Made by a program: the position numbers and the translations under genes. The notes below the pieces were generated by a model. It searched no databases and was not told the origin of the DNA. It was given only the letters and a program-made list of their open reading frames with translations. From Lachnospiraceae bacterium (lineage in GTDB: Bacteria; Bacillota_A; Clostridia; Lachnospirales; Lachnospiraceae), in the NCBI GenBank assembly GCA_004556565.1, contig SFGN01000065.1:1-14944 (forward strand): 14,944 nucleotides of DNA. The letters are read 5' to 3'. Below, in pieces: positions 5,085 through 12,337 of the stretch; positions within the stretch are counted from its first letter, which is position 1; every line of letters starts with the position of its first letter.

Positions 5085-6338
5085 ATGGCTGAAAAGAGAA
5101 AAGATAAAGCAAGGACCGTTTTAAAAACGGGCGAGGTTCAGAGAAAGAATGGTACATATCAGTATAGCTGGATGGACGGACAGCTTAAAAGACGTTTTGT
5201 TTATGCAAAGACATTAGCTGATCTTAGGGAGAAAGAGAAGCGCATCCAGAAAGATAAATGCGATGGCATTAAGACGGAAGCACGTTATACCACGGTCGAT
5301 GATTTATACAATCTTTGGCAGAATCTGAAAAGGGGCTTGAAGAATAATACATTTGAAAATTACAAATATATGTATAGCACCTTTGTAGGTCCTTTCATCG
5401 GAAACAGGAGAGTTTCAACATTGAGAAAATCAGATGTAAAGAAATACTATAATTATCTTGTGGATGAGAGAAATTTGAAGGCATCCACGATAGATAATAT
5501 CAATACGGTTTTGCACCAGATATTGCAGATAGCGGTTGATGATGATTATATTAGGAAGAATCCGGCGGATAATGTGTTAAGAGAACTGAAAAAGGCACAT
5601 CCATTTCAGTCAGGCGAGAAAAAAGCACTGACAATGAAAGAGCAAGAACTGTTCCTGGATTATTTGAAAACACATCCGGTTTATGAACACTGGTATCCGA
5701 TATTTGCTGTCATGGTTGGAACGGGACTTCGAGTTGGAGAAGCAACGGGATTAAGATGGATTGATATTAATCTGGAAGAAGGCATGATTGATGTAAATCA
5801 TACGCTTGTGTATTACGATCACAGAACAGAGGGAAGTAAAAGAGGATGCTATTTTAATGTGAATAGTACCAAGACACCGGCAAGTATGAGACAGGTCCCG
5901 ATGCTCGATTTTGTGAAAGAAGCATTTGAGATGGAAAAGCAGAAACAGGCAGATTTAGATTTGCATTGCACAGTTACGATTGATGGGTATACGGATTTCA
6001 TTTTCCTGAATCGTTTTGGAAAGACACAGAATCAGTCAACATTAAATAAAGCCATCAAACGTATTATTCGTGATTGCAATGATGAGCAGTTTGAAAAATC
6101 AGAGGAACCGGAAGTACTTTTGCCAAATTTTAGCTGCCATACACTCAGACATACATTTACAACAAGAATGTGTGAAGCAGGGGTAAATGTAAAAGTCATT
6201 CAGGATATACTCGGACATACAGATATTTCCACAACACTTAATATCTATGCAGATGTAACGAAAGAACTTCGTAAATCTGAGTTCGATGGACTTGAAGCAT
6301 ATTTTAATGGAGAACCTAAAAAAGTTGTGAATGCTTGA
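5085..6338 (+). CDS. int: Tn916-type tyrosine recombinase (integrase)
   Basis: A 417-aa integrase. Residues 1-60 resemble the Tn916 Int arm-type DNA-binding domain (LKTGEVQRKNGTYQYSW ... KTLADLREKE). Residues ~70-170 are the core-binding SAM-like domain (TTVDDLYNLWQNLK, NNTFENYKYMYSTFVGPFIG). Residues ~185-400 are the catalytic domain. All catalytic residues are present: R216 (GTGLRVGEATGLRW), K263 (NSTKTPASMRQVPM), H352 and R355 (CHTLRHTFTTR), H378 (ILGHTDIS) and nucleophile Y388 (TLNIYADV). The start at 5085 follows GGAGGG, 14 nt after paralogue 4. It joins and excises the element ends through a covalent phosphotyrosine intermediate. It looks intact. Nearby TTACATCA repeats may be its arm sites. 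Confidence 0.93.
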   Translation: MAEKRKDKARTVLKTGEVQRKNGTYQYSWMDGQLKRRFVYAKTLADLREKEKRIQKDKCDGIKTEARYTTVDDLYNLWQNLKRGLKNNTFENYKYMYSTFVGPFIGNRRVSTLRKSDVKKYYNYLVDERNLKASTIDNINTVLHQILQIAVDDDYIRKNPADNVLRELKKAHPFQSGEKKALTMKEQELFLDYLKTHPVYEHWYPIFAVMVGTGLRVGEATGLRWIDINLEEGMIDVNHTLVYYDHRTEGSKRGCYFNVNSTKTPASMRQVPMLDFVKEAFEMEKQKQADLDLHCTVTIDGYTDFIFLNRFGKTQNQSTLNKAIKRIIRDCNDEQFEKSEEPEVLLPNFSCHTLRHTFTTRMCEAGVNVKVIQDILGHTDISTTLNIYADVTKELRKSEFDGLEAYFNGEPKKVVNA

Positions 6339-6396
6339 GCAATGGAATCGGAAGAAAGTTTTAAACTGACAAAAGAAAATATATCATCGTAAGAAA

Positions 6397-6438
6397 AAGA
6401 AAGCTGAGCAGATAAAATTTCTGTGGGGCTTTCTTTTT
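6397..6438 (+). terminator. Intrinsic terminator after the integrase
   Basis: AAGAAAGC (6397-6404) pairs with GCTTTCTT (6428-6435), with an inner CAGA/TCTG pairing and a T run to 6438. It lies about 60 nt past the integrase stop and closes the xis-int transcript. Confidence 0.78.
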
Positions 6439-6611
6439 AAATGTTGTATAATAACAGTCATAGAAGATTGTTATGAGAAGGTCAGAGATATATCGGGGAT
6501 ATATGTCGGAAGCTATTTATCATCTACCAATATATTTTATAATATCTATTGATATTGCCATCTGACTGTGTATAATAAAATTAATAATAGAATATAGGAA
6601 ACTATTAACGA

Positions 6612-6684
6612 TTTTCGGGCTTACATCATTTACATCAAAACTTACATCAAATGAGTGCCATATTGCTGTAAAATCTCCCGAAAA
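6612..6684. repeat. Direct-repeat cluster TTACATCA x3 inside an inverted repeat; candidate element end
   Basis: TTACATCA occurs at 6621-6628, 6630-6637 and 6642-6649. The first and third are 21 bp apart, two helical turns. The cluster is bracketed by TTTTCGGG (6612-6619) and its complement CCCGAAAA (6677-6684). Short direct repeats next to int are where Tn916-type integrases place their N-terminal arm-binding domain, and this site is about 280 bp downstream of the intact integrase. An attachment or arm-site role is inferred. No duplicated att core can be tested because the other element end is outside the window. Confidence 0.5.
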
Positions 6685-6847
6685 AAGCTTAGTATAAGGA
6701 ATTGAATATTGAAAATTACCTAATTAAGTCCTAAAAAACAGGAATATGGAAGAACAATCACAACAATCCCGACGATGAAGAGTCTTGATAAGTAAAAAGC
6801 TGAAAATAAGGCATTTTCAAGCGATTTAAGAGGCTTAAATTTGTATT

Positions 6848-6866
6848 TTACGACAGAGTTACGACA
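6848..6866. repeat. Second direct-repeat pair TTACGACA x2
   Basis: TTACGACA occurs at 6848-6855 and 6859-6866 with an 11-bp period. It differs from TTACATCA by two bases and lies 200 bp further out. A second, slightly different arm-site-like cluster before another terminator suggests the end of a second related element whose integrase is no longer here, or a second binding region of the same integrase. This is inference from pattern only. Confidence 0.35.
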
Positions 6867-6894
6867 AATGGTGAGCCTTGATATAGTAAAAAAT

Positions 6895-6937
6895 AAGACA
6901 TCATTACTTATAGAGATATAGGTAGTGGTGTCTTTTT
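6895..6937 (+). terminator. Strong intrinsic terminator with no gene upstream
   Basis: AAGACATCATTAC (6895-6907) pairs with GTAGTGGTGTCTT (6922-6934), 13 bp counting two G-U pairs. The loop contains a further TATA/TATA pairing and a T run extends to 6937. No gene is seen in the 450 bp before it, so it probably outlived the gene it served. Confidence 0.72.
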
Positions 6938-7110
6938 GTATGTCGGGATAGTTTGCATTTAAGCAGGCAGTAGTTGTTATGGGAAATGGTATATCTGATG
7001 TGTTCATACGATGGAGTGGAAATTGAGAGTGTCGAAGTATAAATCTTTTTCATTCACACGATGCATTTTTTAAATATTATCGAACTATGATAAAAAGTAT
7101 GAAAAATGAA

Positions 7111-7134
7111 AAAAGCCTATAAAATAAGGCTTTT
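7111..7134 (-). terminator. Intrinsic terminator downstream of the RHH gene
   Basis: AAAAGCCT (7111-7118) pairs with AGGCTTTT (7127-7134) around an 8-nt loop. Read on the minus strand the hairpin ends in six T residues and lies about 105 nt after the RHH gene stop. The arms also give four T residues on the plus strand, so it may work both ways. Confidence 0.68.
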
Positions 7135-7238
7135 CGGGGATTCTGTATTTTGCTAGATTGATAGTGAAAATGGCTGAAACCATTGAAAATAAAGGGTTTT
7201 ATCGAACTCAATCAAAAATAGCTACCGAACTCATAAAA

Positions 7239-7397
7239 TTATTTTTCAGTAGTTTTGTCCATTTTACTTATATATTCTTTTAGAATCATATTTATATACT
7301 GACTGAATGACCTATCATCATCTTCTGCCAGTTCCTTTATCCGTTCCACAATATTCTCATCAAGAGTAATACTGACCTTTTCTTTTAATGGTTTCAT
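7239..7397 (-). CDS. Ribbon-helix-helix (CopG/Arc-type) DNA-binding protein, 52 aa
   Basis: A 52-aa protein too short for usual gene-finding cut-offs. The sequence begins MKPLKEKVSITLDENIVERI; KVSITLDE is the beta-strand that inserts in the DNA groove. ELAEDDDRSFSQYINMILKE forms the two helices with the turn at DDRSFSQY, the classic RHH signature. The start at 7397 has AGGTAGGTGATTG upstream. Such proteins act as dimers that repress their own promoter and often a neighbour, and many are antitoxins or plasmid and phage repressors. It is divergent from the 370-aa zinc-ribbon gene, with operator-like inverted repeats between them, so it probably represses both. The family call is confident; the regulated partner is inferred. 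Confidence 0.86.
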   Translation of the reverse strand: MKPLKEKVSITLDENIVERIKELAEDDDRSFSQYINMILKEYISKMDKTTEK

Positions 7398-7422
7398 TCA
7401 ATCACCTACCTTTTGATTAGGA

Positions 7423-7531
7423 TACCACTTTATGCTACAAAATATTGAAAAGTAGGATAAAGTATGGTAAAGTAGTATTGCGTACCTTATTGCATTATTT
7501 TGTAGAAAATGATGGATATTTAGGGTATAAT
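7423..7531. promoter_or_regulatory. Divergent promoter/operator region with nested inverted repeats
   Basis: TACCACTTTATGCTAC (7423-7438) is an imperfect inverted repeat of GTAGGATAAAGTATGGTA (7452-7469), and the half-site GGTAAAGTAGTA continues to 7477. CTACAAAATA (7435-7444) is repeated perfectly inverted as TATTTTGTAG (7496-7505). A TATAAT -10 hexamer at 7526-7531 serves the rightward gene; its -35 is not clear. The repeats overlap where both promoters should lie, fitting binding by the RHH dimer or multimer. Sites are read directly; the binding protein is inferred. Confidence 0.65.
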
Positions 7532-7569
7532 GAAGATAAATATTCTTATTAGAAAGGTGGGTACTTGGT

Positions 7570-8682
7570 ATGAAATTTATTAGGTGTCCTAAGTGTGGAA
7601 AGATATCTCAATACGTAGGTTCATATTGCAAAGAGTGTTTTGAAGATTATGATAGTATGAATATTACAGAAAAAGATTTTGTTGTACCTATATTCGAAAA
7701 GAGGTTTATTTACTTAAAAGATGAAAAGTATTACGATAAAGTCATTATGTTTACTGAAAAAGAAGGTGTAATGATTTCGCCAAAAACATGGGGCGATGAT
7801 TATCAGGAAGATTATATTTGCCGACCTATTGTTAAAAGTGGAAAAGTTATTTCTATAGTTGATGATGATTTTGGAACTGAATATGAAACAAAATACGAGA
7901 TTGGAGATTGGTATTTAAGGTCACTTGCAAAAATGGATGATTTTAAGGGGAATATTCCATATGGTAATTACTTTGAAGTGTTTTGTGAAACAGGAACTAT
8001 TGCCACTTTAGATGTATGGTTTACAAATAAAGGTGATATGTTTATGTATAATCCAGAAGTACGTTCTGCGGAAGATTTAAGACCTATAAAAAAGGGACGA
8101 TATGTTAGAGAAGATGATATTATTAGATATGAGATAAAGGATATTAAAACTGGTGAAACTATAAGGAGTTATGCTTGTGTTATCAATGGTAAGTATTGCC
8201 CGGGTACATATGTATGTGAAGAAAAATATAGCCAATTAAAAAGTATTGTAAATAAACCTATTAGCGTTGCCAATCCATTAGTTGCTCCTGCTACAATTTC
8301 CGAACAAGAATTTTTTGATAATTATCCTTGTTTAATTTGTAATACACGACAAGCATGGATAAAAAAGGAATGGAGTTATTATGCGAATGGTGAAATATCT
8401 ATGTATGCCGAATGTAAATTGTGTGGTCATGTAGCACAAGAAATTGAAAAAGCAGATACAATGAAGAGGATTGCATATAATGGTAGTCGTCCAATTCAAG
8501 GTTATCGTCCACCAGCAGGTAGTGTAAGATATTTGGATAATCCATGTCCATATTGCAATTCTTACCAAGTAAGATATATAAAGTGGAAAGATAAACGGGC
8601 TTCTGTTTATTTTTGGGGCAGATTGTCTATGAAGATAGGAACACATTATATTTGTGATAATTGTAAAAAAACGTGGGAATAA
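7570..8682 (+). CDS. 370-aa protein with three zinc-ribbon-like Cys clusters, unknown function
   Basis: No family recognised for the whole protein. Three four-cysteine clusters are evident: C6/C9 with C20/C23 at the N-terminus, C254/C257 with C282/C285, and C326/C329 with C362/C365 ending only five residues before the C-terminus. Between residues 35 and 240 lies a domain rich in beta-strand-type, acidic and aromatic sequence (YDKVIMFTEKEGVMISPKTW, WYLRSLAKMDDF), without visible catalytic motifs or membrane segments. Zinc ribbons at both ends suggest nucleic-acid or protein binding in the cytoplasm. The RBS is AAAGGTGG, 10 nt before ATG. The gene is clearly more AT-rich than the phage block that follows, is transcribed alone, and ends at a terminator 16 nt after its stop. 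With the divergent RHH gene it forms a self-contained cargo unit. Confidence 0.72.
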   Translation: MKFIRCPKCGKISQYVGSYCKECFEDYDSMNITEKDFVVPIFEKRFIYLKDEKYYDKVIMFTEKEGVMISPKTWGDDYQEDYICRPIVKSGKVISIVDDDFGTEYETKYEIGDWYLRSLAKMDDFKGNIPYGNYFEVFCETGTIATLDVWFTNKGDMFMYNPEVRSAEDLRPIKKGRYVREDDIIRYEIKDIKTGETIRSYACVINGKYCPGTYVCEEKYSQLKSIVNKPISVANPLVAPATISEQEFFDNYPCLICNTRQAWIKKEWSYYANGEISMYAECKLCGHVAQEIEKADTMKRIAYNGSRPIQGYRPPAGSVRYLDNPCPYCNSYQVRYIKWKDKRASVYFWGRLSMKIGTHYICDNCKKTWE

Positions 8683-8697
8683 ACACAAAAAAACATT

Positions 8698-8729
8698 AAA
8701 GGGTTGTCCAAAACGGACAGTCCTTTTTT
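8698..8729 (+). terminator. Intrinsic terminator after the zinc-ribbon gene
   Basis: AAAGGGTTGTCC, loop AAAACG, GGACAGTCCTTTTTT: the stem uses two G-U pairs and is followed by six T residues. It starts 16 nt beyond the gene's stop and separates the island from the prophage remnant. Confidence 0.8.
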
Positions 8730-8757
8730 ATTGCTTAAAATCAGAAAGGAGACAACA

Positions 8758-10423
8758 ATGCAAGTATTAGATAAAGAATAGAATTATCAAACCAGTCGTA
8801 CTTTACGGACGAGCAGTATATCCAGTACGTTTTAAGGTACAATGCAAAGTGTCATAACTCAATGGTTTTGAAACCATTGGTACGGTGTATGATTTTGTGA
8901 GCTTGTGTTGCAAGGGCTGTAAGGTGGAAATGGCGCAGAGTAAGGCAGATTATGAGGCGATGCCCAATGGAACGGAGCTGCTTTCCATTTATACAGAGAA
9001 TGATATTGAGACCTACCGGGATGTGCTCTACTATGTGGGGCAGGTTCTTGGCGGGTTTTTCTGTATCAACCGAGAGGGCAAGCTGGAGCTGAGGAAGTAT
9101 GGTAATGAGCCGGTGATGGAACTGGAAACGAAGCATCGTTTTACCAGCAGCTTTTCTGATTTCATTACAAGATACACAGCGGTCTCTTCTACCAACATGA
9201 AAACGGAAACGGCAGAGTATTATCATCTGGATCCGGATGACGGGCTGACAATGAATCTGGGTGTGAATCCACTGTTGCAGTTTGGTCTGAAGGAAACCAG
9301 AGAGCAGCTGTGTATGAATATCCTGAATGACCTGGCAGTTGTGGATTATGTGCCATTTGATTCGGAAACAATAGGAAATCCTGCGCTGGATTTAGGAGAT
9401 GTGATCCGGTTCAAAGGTGGACAGGCAGATGAAAACAGGATATCCGCCATTACTTCCATGCAGTGTAAGATTGGTGGAAAGCATACGCTGAAAGGGGTTG
9501 GTAAGAATCCAAGGCTGGCACATGCCAAGTCAAAGAATGACAAGAATATTTCAGGACTCTTAAATCAGATCATCGATAACAAGGAAGCTGGCAAGATTGG
9601 TATTCATACATTTACCAATGCCAGCTCTTTTACGGTAGGTGAGAGTGATGTGAAGATCATTTCCATCGAGTTTGCACCGAATGAAGCGGTTATGGCGCAG
9701 TTCTTTGGGTCTGTAATTGTGGTAGTGAATGCAGACCAGGTGGAAAGGTCTGTGGTTGCAAGAGGGGATGTGCTGATTCCTTCGGTGGAAGTGGAAGAAG
9801 TTTTGGCAGAGGGTACTGCAGGTAATGAGGAAACTACGGATAGCGGAACAACTGATAGCGATACTGCGGGGACTGATGCTGAGGATGAGACCGGCGGAAG
9901 TTCGGATAGTGCTGTTGCAGCAGAGGAGCCTGTTGTGATTGGCAATACAAAAGAACAGACATTATCTGTGGAACTGCCTGTGGTCTGGAAGGAAGACGGA
10001 CAGGTGGTGGTTCATTTTACTTTTGAGTTCAATGACAGCATTATCGAGATTCATCAGCCGGAAGAGACCTGGCATTCCGGGAAGCATTCCATCATGCTGT
10101 ATTATCCCATTGAGAATCTGGTGGCGAATTACAGAAATATTTTCAATGTGTATGCCAGAGCAACAGGTGGAACGGTTACGGTGGATACCGGAGATTGTCT
10201 TGCCGCGATTATGGGTCAGTCAATGGGTGCCGGGGAAGCCTGGGATGGCGAAATTAAGATTGAGGAGACCATCAAGAAAGTAAAAGTTGGTGGTGTGCTT
10301 CAGATGGCTGCTGTTGATGAGAATATCACATGGAAGATTGATGAGCTTGTAAAGAGAACTTACAGTGATGTGGTTCATGGAAGATTTGGAATCGGCGCGT
10401 TTGCAATGCCGGTGGAAAGGTAG
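8758..10423 (+). pseudogene. Phage tail-type structural protein, 5' part deleted
   Basis: A good RBS (AAAGGAG) and ATG at 8758 start a frame that stops after seven codons (MQVLDKE, TAG 8779-8781). A long open frame resumes at 8858 with no RBS; its first possible initiator is GTG at 8885, giving up to 512 aa. It looks like the C-terminal two thirds of a phage tail or baseplate protein, with the missing part lost between 8781 and 8858. Readable landmarks are YDFVSLCCKGCKVEMAQ, NILNDLAVVDYVPFDSE (a tail hub-like region), an acidic Ser/Thr/Glu linker at residues 301-349, and a C-terminal beta-rich domain. Assignment rests on gene order and general resemblance to Clostridia phage tail proteins. 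An 18-bp palindrome sits at the break. It ends with TAG six bases before the next ATG. Confidence 0.66.
8861..8878. repeat. Palindrome at the 5' break of the tail gene
   Basis: AATGGTTT-TG-AAACCATT has perfect 8-bp arms and a 2-nt centre. It lies at the point where the phage reading frame resumes, so it may mark the deletion endpoint or the scar of a lost insertion. Confidence 0.5.
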
Positions 10424-10429
10424 GTAAGG

Positions 10430-11830
10430 ATGAAGCTGAAAGGAAATATGGTCATCGAGATGATCGATGACGCCACCGGGGAAGTGGTGGAAAGAGTGCA
10501 GGAAGAAAATATGGTGACGAATGCGGTAAATCATATCCTGGGATTGAATCCTATGGGTATTTTTTATTCTGTGGCCGGGGAGTATGATACGCATTTGCTT
10601 TGGAATGATAACATGCTCCCAATCTGTCCTAACATGATTGGGGGCATACTGCTTTATTCGGAAGCATTGACAGAGGATGCGGACAATATTTATCCATCCA
10701 CGGCAAAGCTTCCTGTGGCTTATGCGTCCAACGATGTCAATGCCACGGCGGATGTGGCAAGGGGAAGTATGAATCTGACAGAGAGTAAGCCACTTGATAA
10801 TGGTTACCGGTTTGTGTGGGAGTTTACACCAAGCCAGGGGAATGGAACCATTGCTGCGGTGGCACTGACTTCCAAGCAGGGCGGTGTGGCTGCTTATGGC
10901 AGTATGGAGAATTCCAAGGATGCCTTTTATCAGATTATGGAGACCAGACTGGAAACGCAGACCGTGGAAGAGCTTGCGGAGCTGTTCAGCGCGGTGGAGG
11001 TGGATTTTGAGAACAATATCCTGATCAGCATGCGGTTCCAGGATAGTTCCGTGATTATCCATAAGAGAATGCTTCCGGTGTTTACTCTGGGGCTGAATGA
11101 CAGGCTGAATGATACAACGAATGACCTGCTGGAAGAGAAGGTCATTCCCTGCAGTACCTTTAAGTTCCTTGGAAGTTATACACCTTATGGGGACTTTCTG
11201 GACGGGCATGACGGGTACTGGTATGGATTTGCCAATCAGGCGAATTCCTCCGGGGATGCCACTATGTACTGGGTGAAGATTAAAAAGGATGATTACACCA
11301 TGACAGAAGGTGTGTGGACACTGTCAAATGCCTGCCTGAAAGCAATTGGAAGCTTCAAGGTGGATACCTATGCCCAGAGATCTGTGAGAGGTGTTATCCG
11401 GAATGGATATTTATATCTGACTGCTTATGACGATGCAGGCATTTATAAAATCAATCTCAGTAATTCCACAGATGTGACGCTGATTCCCTTTGGATTTACA
11501 TCAGAGGGAAAATCGCAGACCGGTTCCGGTACCTGTGCGAATTATCTGTTTATGGTAAATGACCTGATTATCGGATGGGATTACCAGATCAAGCCGGATG
11601 ATACGGTGGTACAGACTGTGGGAAGTACAAGACTTCTGAATCTGGGAACTCCTGTGTTCCAATACAAGGAGTTTTGCTTTGGATGGGGTGGTAACTATGG
11701 CTCAGATTATAGGACGTGCTTTTTGCTGACACCGTATCTGGCCAGTATCAACAATCTGAGTACTGCCGTGGTGAAGACTACGGATAAGACAATGAAGATT
11801 ACTTATGAGCTGACGGAAGTGGATAGCTGA
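10430..11830 (+). CDS. Phage structural protein, probable tail-tip or receptor-binding component
   Basis: A 466-aa protein. It opens MKLKGNMVIEMIDDATGEVV followed by ERVQEENMVTNAVNHILGLN. The centre and C-terminal half look beta-rich, with repeated short blocks of aromatic and Gly residues (DGHDGYWYGFANQ, GVIRNGYLYLTAYDDAGIYK). It ends TTDKTMKITYELTEVDS, the kind of C-terminus seen on phage minor tail proteins. Position after a tail-type gene and before holin supports a role at the virion tip, likely surface recognition. The start at 10430 has AAAGG and GGTAAGG upstream. The preceding gene's TAG (10421) is in the same frame, so readthrough would fuse the two. The frame is intact, but the phage is defective. 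The precise family is not identified. Confidence 0.66.
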   Translation: MKLKGNMVIEMIDDATGEVVERVQEENMVTNAVNHILGLNPMGIFYSVAGEYDTHLLWNDNMLPICPNMIGGILLYSEALTEDADNIYPSTAKLPVAYASNDVNATADVARGSMNLTESKPLDNGYRFVWEFTPSQGNGTIAAVALTSKQGGVAAYGSMENSKDAFYQIMETRLETQTVEELAELFSAVEVDFENNILISMRFQDSSVIIHKRMLPVFTLGLNDRLNDTTNDLLEEKVIPCSTFKFLGSYTPYGDFLDGHDGYWYGFANQANSSGDATMYWVKIKKDDYTMTEGVWTLSNACLKAIGSFKVDTYAQRSVRGVIRNGYLYLTAYDDAGIYKINLSNSTDVTLIPFGFTSEGKSQTGSGTCANYLFMVNDLIIGWDYQIKPDDTVVQTVGSTRLLNLGTPVFQYKEFCFGWGGNYGSDYRTCFLLTPYLASINNLSTAVVKTTDKTMKITYELTEVDS

Positions 11831-11853
11831 TAGAGATAGTATTTTGGGATGAT

Positions 11854-11884
11854 GCAGTTGCTCTAAGGAGGGCAGCTGCTTTTT
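11854..11884 (+). terminator. Intrinsic terminator between structural gene and holin
   Basis: GCAGTTGC (11854-11861) pairs with GCAGCTGC (11872-11879) with one G-U, followed by five T residues. It separates the structural transcript from the lysis genes, or lowers read-through into them. Confidence 0.7.
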
Positions 11885-11915
11885 CTATACAATTTTTTAA
11901 GGAGGAACAGAGGAT

Positions 11916-12335
11916 ATGAAAGAGTTTTGGAGTATGGTGCAGCTTGTGTTTACCGGGATTGGGGGCTGGATTGGCTATTTCCTGGGAGGGTGTGATGGTT
12001 TGATTCTGGCATTGCTTTTATTTGTGGTGGCGGATTACATCACGGGAATTATGTGCGCGATTTCCGATAAGAAGCTTTCTTCTGAGGTTGGATTCAAGGG
12101 AATCTGCAGAAAGGTACTTATCTTTATGCTGGTAGGAATTGCAAATGTTTTGGATGTGCAGGTCATCGGAAATGGTTCTATTTTAAGAACGGCGGTGATC
12201 TTTTTCTATCTCAGCAATGAGGGGATTTCTCTTTTGGAAAATGCGGCTCATTTGGGATTGCCTATTCCGGAGAAGCTTAAGAAGGTGTTGGAGCAGCTGC
12301 ATGATCGCGGTGAAGAGGATAAGGATGGTGAGTGA
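11916..12335 (+). CDS. Phage holin, TcdE/phi29-type (toxin secretion/phage lysis family)
   Basis: A 139-aa membrane protein. Hydrophobic segments run roughly at residues 9-24, 27-47, 67-85 and 90-108. The family core is VVADYITGIMCAISDKKLSS followed by EVGFKGICRKVLIF, as in phage_holin_4_1. The C-terminal 30 residues are charged (LKKVLEQLHDRGEEDKDGE), the usual cytoplasmic tail. Holins open the membrane at a set time so endolysin can reach the wall; some relatives (TcdE) export toxins. The RBS is AAGGAGG. The next gene, an endolysin, starts 2 nt after the stop, the standard lysis cassette. This gene is intact while its endolysin is not. Confidence 0.9.
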   Translation: MKEFWSMVQLVFTGIGGWIGYFLGGCDGLILALLLFVVADYITGIMCAISDKKLSSEVGFKGICRKVLIFMLVGIANVLDVQVIGNGSILRTAVIFFYLSNEGISLLENAAHLGLPIPEKLKKVLEQLHDRGEEDKDGE

Positions 12336-12337
12336 TT

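Larger units (their letters stand above)
791..6690 (+). mobile_element. Control and integration end of a Tn916-like integrative element
   Basis: All genes from 791 to 6338 run on the plus strand and end in Xis-like genes followed by a Tn916-type integrase, the gene order at the int end of Tn916-family elements. LexA, ImmA, sigma-region-4-like and PemK-like proteins are common accessory regulators of such elements. Past the integrase terminator lie three TTACATCA repeats inside an inverted repeat, plausible integrase arm sites near the element terminus. The right boundary given is approximate and the left boundary is unknown. Whether the lexA operon belongs to the same element is inferred only from adjacency. 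No conjugation genes are in the window, so ICE, mobilisable element and remnant cannot be told apart. Confidence 0.55.
6439..7110. other. Gene-free interval between integrase and RHH gene
   Basis: No convincing coding sequence is visible on either strand. The interval is AT-rich and holds the TTACATCA cluster, the TTACGACA pair, and a strong terminator at 6895. The only sizeable frame (minus strand, 6720-7007) runs through that terminator, lacks an RBS and has no recognisable family. The stretch 6690-6840 shows no structure I can name. The interval reads as the junction between the integrative element and older mobile DNA. Confidence 0.6.

Noticed and set aside
6621..6649. CRISPR-like repeats (TTACATCA x3)
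   Set aside because: Repeats of 8 bp with 1-4 bp between them are far too short for CRISPR and have no cas genes nearby; integrase arm sites fit better.
6720..7007. 95-aa minus-strand frame in the gene-free interval
   Set aside because: It runs through the strong terminator at 6895-6937 and the TTACGACA repeats, has no RBS and shows no family features.
8758..8860. Rescuing the tail gene by reading TAG (8779) as Gln
   Set aside because: That frame soon meets TAA (about 8832), so amber recoding alone does not restore the protein.
10220..11209. 329-aa minus-strand frame opposite the phage structural genes
   Set aside because: It is rich in His, Ile and Arg, as expected from antisense of real coding sequence, and it overlaps two convincing plus-strand genes.
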